Source of the DNA: Pseudomonadota bacterium | GTDB lineage: Bacteria > Pseudomonadota > Gammaproteobacteria > Burkholderiales > Ferrovaceae | NCBI GenBank assembly: GCA_021811005.1 | Contig: JAJZPY010000083.1 | Span: 1 to 8,774, forward strand | Direction of reading: 5' to 3' | DNA: 8,774 nucleotides | Shown: positions 5,826-8,774 of the stretch, in pieces | Layout of the letters: every line of letters starts with the position of its first letter | Numbering within the stretch: the stretch's first letter is position 1 | Made by a program: the position numbers and the translations under genes | Notes under the pieces: model-generated | Databases searched by the model: none | Told to the model about the DNA's origin: nothing | The model's input: only the letters and a program-made list of their open reading frames with translations

Positions 5826-8774
5826 TCAAATGACCGCGATCAGCTCATGCAGTGCCCGGATCAGGCGGTCTTTCAGGGCCTGCAGTTCGGGCAGCCGGAC
5901 CGCGGCACGGTCAAATTCCCCCGTGCTGCCCAACCGTGCCAGCTCCTGGGCCAGCAGGTGAACCATGCCATGCAGGCTTTCCACTTCGGAAAACTGGGGC
6001 AAATGGCCGTGAGCCGATTTCCCGGGGCCCCCCAGCCATTCCACGAACCCGCATTCGCGGGGCGCCATGGCCAGGCTGCTTGCTGCCCGCTGCCCGATGG
6101 CCTCTGCCAGATCCTCCACCCAGCGCCGGTGCCAGACTTCCGAAAACACCAGCGCCATGTTTTTGCGCGAAAGGCGCTTGTCCTGGGACTGCACCCAGGC
6201 CGGAAAAGGCCGGAACTCGCTGATCCATCCCGGAATGCGTGCCGCTTCCATCGGCCGGGCAATGCCGAAACCCTGGGCATGGCGACAGCCCAGATAAAGC
6301 AGGACGGTCCCATGATCCACCGACTCCACCCCTTCGGCAATGACATTCTTCTGAAAGGCTTCGGCCAGGCTGATCACCCCTTCCACGATGGACAGGTCAT
6401 CGGGATCGTTCAGCATGTCCCGGGTGAAGCTCTGGTCGATCTTGATCGTGTTGACCGGCAGGCGCCGCAGGTAGGCCAGCGACGCATAGCCGGTTCCGAA
6501 ATCGTCAATGGAAAACATGACGCCATGGCGGCGGCATTCTTCCATGGTCCTGGTGACCCGTGGAATATCCCACAAGGCCACCGTTTCCAGGACTTCCAGT
6601 TCCAGCCGGTCACGCGGGATCTCGGGGTTCTCCGCCAGCACGCTGACGATGAAGGGAATGAACCGGTCTGAATGCAGATGGCGTGCCGGCAAATTGACGC
6701 TCACCACCATGTCGAGCCCGTCCCACTGCCATTGAGTCATCTGCCGCAATGCTTCGGAAATCACCCATTCCGACAGGCGGGTTTCGAATTCGCTGTTTTC
6801 AACCAGCGGCAGAAAATTCGCCGGCAGCAGCAGGCCCTGCTCCGGATGGCGCCAGCGGATGAGCGCTTCCAGGCCCACCACCTGACCATTGCGCAAATCC
6901 ACCTTGGGCTGATAGAACAGCTCGAACTCGTGACGCTGCAAGGCCAACTCCACCCGCGCTTTTCCTTCGGAACGCAGGTGGGCATTGCGGTCGTCCACCA
7001 CGTCGAAGAAATGGAAGCAGTTGCGTCCCTTTTCCTTGGCCAGGTACATGGCCTGATCGGCATGGCGCAGGAGGGTGTCGGCGTCCGCATTGTCATCGGG
7101 ATAAATGGTGGCCCCGATGCTGGACGAAATGGTCACGGACACTTCGCCCAGGGCATAGGGCTTGGCTATGGCGTCCATGATGCGCGTGAGCATGGACAGG
7201 AACTCCTGCTCGCTCTGGATTTCCGACAGGATCAGGACGAACTCGTCGCCGCCCAGCCGGGCCACGGTATCCGTGGCGCGCAGCACGGAACTCACGCGTC
7301 GCGCCACTTCAATCAGCAACAAATCTCCGGTTTCGTGTCCGTAGGTGTCGTTGACCGGCTTGAAGTCGTCCAGGTCGATGAAGCAGACCGCCATTTTTCC
7401 GCCGGAGCGGCGGGATTCGGCCAGTGCCATGGCCAAACGGTCATTGAGCAGCGCCCGGTTGGGCAGGCCGGTCAGCGGATCGTGCAGGGCCATGAGCTCC
7501 AGCTCGCTCTGCTGGGCCTTGATCACGGAAATGTCGGAGGAAATGCACACGTAGCTCAGCGTTTCCCCTTCGTCGTTCTTGACCACTGAAATCGTCAGCT
7601 TGTCAGGATAGATTTCCCCGTTTTTGCGACGATTCCAGATTTCACCCGACCAGTGGCCTTTGCTCAGCACGGCATCCCACAGGGCCGTGAAAAACGCGCG
7701 ATCGTGGCGGCCGGACTGCAGGATGCGCGGATTTCGTCCCAGCACTTCCTCGCGGCTGTAGCCCGTGGTCCTGCTGAAAGCGGGATTCACCTCGACGATC
7801 CAGCCATCGGCATCGGTGATGAAAATGCTTTCGTCGGCATGAAGAAACACCCGGGACACCAGCTTCAGGTAATCGTCGGAAATCTTGCGTTCCGTGATGT
7901 CGTTGATGATGGCGACAAAATGGGTGGGGCTGCCTTCCTTGTCGTGTACCGGCGCAATCTGGAAGCGGTTCCAGAACATGGTGCCGTCCTTGCGGTAGTT
8001 GCGCAGGGTGGCCTTCACGGCCCGGCGTTCCTGCAACGCCTGCCGTATGGCCAGCAGGTCAGGCTGCTTGCAGTCATCGCGTTGCAGGAAACGGCAATTC
8101 TTGCCGATCACTTCCACCGAGGGATAGCCCGTGATCTTTTCAAAAGCCGGGTTGACGTAAATCAGGGGGTAGTCGGGCAGCGTGGCATCCGCAATGGCAA
8201 TGCCGTTGATGCTGTTGTTCAGGGCCCCGGCCTGGAGCCGGATCAGGGACTCGGACTCTTTTCTCACCGAAATGTCGCGGGATGAGCAAAACAGCAGCGT
8301 CTCGTCGCCCAGGTTGAAGGACTTGGCGTGGATTTCCACGTCGATCAGCGTCCCGTCCTTGCGCCGGTGCCGCGTTTCAAAAGTGGCTTCGCCGTGACCC
8401 ATCAACCACACGATGCGTTCACGCAACTCGTCCGCGGTCCATTTGGCATCCCAGGCCGACACGTGCAGACCCAGCATTTCCTCGCGCGGATAGTCCAGCG
8501 TCTGGCAAAAGGAATCGCTCATTTCCACCAGGAGGCCCTGGGCGTCCAGGACGTGAATGCCATCGCTGGCGATGTGCAGCAGCGATTCGTTCATGCGGAT
8601 CTGGCGGGTCAGCCAGCTGCGGGTGACGCTGCGTTCGTCGCCATCGCTCACCAAGCCCAGAAGCTGCACCACCTGCCCCGCTTCATCGCGCACCGGCGTG
8701 AGCTCCATGAGCAGGCAGACCACCCGGCCATCGCGGCATACGAAATGGGTGCTCAGGGAAATAGAGGCGTCCAC
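5826..8774 (-). CDS. Multi-sensor c-di-GMP turnover protein: PAS-PAS-LOV-PAS-GGDEF-EAL-CZB (5' end outside the window)
   Basis: Partial protein of at least 982 residues (numbered from the right edge) combining diguanylate cyclase and c-di-GMP phosphodiesterase domains. The GTG at the edge lies inside a PAS fold, so it is probably an internal valine. Order: end of a PAS/PAC (1-48), PAS (58-172), LOV-type PAS (180-298) with GKNCRFLQ (C227), PAS (300-420), GGDEF (422-592), EAL (605-855), CZB (875-945). The cyclase keeps GGDEF (508-512) and the inhibitory RxxD (R499-D502). The EAL domain keeps E636, N694, the LELEVLE segment (724-730), D757/D758, K778, E814 and Q834, so both activities look possible. 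The CZB tail shows H882-x2-W885, CGFVEWL (C908) and H935-x3-H939, the 3-His/1-Cys zinc pattern. No membrane segment is seen in this part, so it is probably cytosolic. The stop is followed after 27 bases by the P-type ATPase gene. Confidence 0.93.
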   Translation of the reverse strand: MDASISLSTHFVCRDGRVVCLLMELTPVRDEAGQVVQLLGLVSDGDERSVTRSWLTRQIRMNESLLHIASDGIHVLDAQGLLVEMSDSFCQTLDYPREEMLGLHVSAWDAKWTADELRERIVWLMGHGEATFETRHRRKDGTLIDVEIHAKSFNLGDETLLFCSSRDISVRKESESLIRLQAGALNNSINGIAIADATLPDYPLIYVNPAFEKITGYPSVEVIGKNCRFLQRDDCKQPDLLAIRQALQERRAVKATLRNYRKDGTMFWNRFQIAPVHDKEGSPTHFVAIINDITERKISDDYLKLVSRVFLHADESIFITDADGWIVEVNPAFSRTTGYSREEVLGRNPRILQSGRHDRAFFTALWDAVLSKGHWSGEIWNRRKNGEIYPDKLTISVVKNDEGETLSYVCISSDISVIKAQQSELELMALHDPLTGLPNRALLNDRLAMALAESRRSGGKMAVCFIDLDDFKPVNDTYGHETGDLLLIEVARRVSSVLRATDTVARLGGDEFVLILSEIQSEQEFLSMLTRIMDAIAKPYALGEVSVTISSSIGATIYPDDNADADTLLRHADQAMYLAKEKGRNCFHFFDVVDDRNAHLRSEGKARVELALQRHEFELFYQPKVDLRNGQVVGLEALIRWRHPEQGLLLPANFLPLVENSEFETRLSEWVISEALRQMTQWQWDGLDMVVSVNLPARHLHSDRFIPFIVSVLAENPEIPRDRLELEVLETVALWDIPRVTRTMEECRRHGVMFSIDDFGTGYASLAYLRRLPVNTIKIDQSFTRDMLNDPDDLSIVEGVISLAEAFQKNVIAEGVESVDHGTVLLYLGCRHAQGFGIARPMEAARIPGWISEFRPFPAWVQSQDKRLSRKNMALVFSEVWHRRWVEDLAEAIGQRAASSLAMAPRECGFVEWLGGPGKSAHGHLPQFSEVESLHGMVHLLAQELARLGSTGEFDRAAVRLPELQALKDRLIRALHELIAVI

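Noticed and set aside
3795..6671. A 958-codon open frame on the + strand opposite the ATPase and EAL genes.
   Set aside because: It spans two well-supported genes on the other strand, including their junction. Its product is rich in His, Gln, Arg, Pro and Gly with no recognisable domain, as expected for an antisense shadow of GC-rich coding DNA.
6672..7589. A 305-codon open frame on the + strand opposite the GGDEF-EAL region.
   Set aside because: The opposite frame encodes intact GGDEF and EAL motifs. This product has no recognisable family and is an antisense shadow.

Overview
The window is GC-rich and gene-dense and reads as chromosomal DNA of a Gram-negative proteobacterium. A betaproteobacterium is my best guess, from the codon use, the DgkA sequence and the domain style of the c-di-GMP protein; no rRNA or other marker gene is present to prove it. 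There are six protein-coding genes, no RNA genes, no mobile elements, no CRISPR array, and no non-coding gap longer than about 50 bases.

Layout. A complete DMT/EamA-type transporter gene (37-960) runs on the + strand. The other five genes all run on the - strand. Read in the direction of transcription they are: (1) a large multidomain c-di-GMP protein whose 5' end lies beyond the right edge (8774 down to 5826), ordered PAS-PAS-LOV-PAS-GGDEF-EAL-CZB; (2) a P2-like cation-transporting P-type ATPase (5798-3273), 27 bases downstream; (3) an LpxH-like/PlcP-type metallophosphoesterase (3224-2331), after a 48-base gap; (4) a GT4 glycosyltransferase (2334-1297), overlapping gene 3 by ATGA; (5) a diacylglycerol kinase DgkA (1300-917), overlapping gene 4 by TTGA. 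The 3' ends of dgkA and the transporter gene overlap tail to tail by 44 bases.

How the genes may work together. Genes 3-5 form a tightly coupled trio. The phosphoesterase and glycosyltransferase resemble the PlcP/Agt pair that other proteobacteria use under phosphate starvation: PlcP cleaves phospholipids to diacylglycerol, and Agt glycosylates it to phosphorus-free glycolipids. DgkA would return diacylglycerol to phosphatidic acid, so all three enzymes would meet at one metabolite. The short gap before the phosphoesterase gene holds four degenerate heptamers (ending T-x-A-C) at exact 11-base spacing. This resembles a PhoB (Pho box) array and would fit the model, but it is weak and unproven.

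The c-di-GMP protein has intact-looking cyclase and phosphodiesterase motifs. It also carries a LOV-type blue-light domain with the photoactive cysteine motif but without the usual signalling glutamine, and a C-terminal zinc-binding CZB domain. The P-type ATPase has all the core catalytic motifs, but its membrane ion-site residues differ from those of Ca2+ pumps, so its substrate is unknown.
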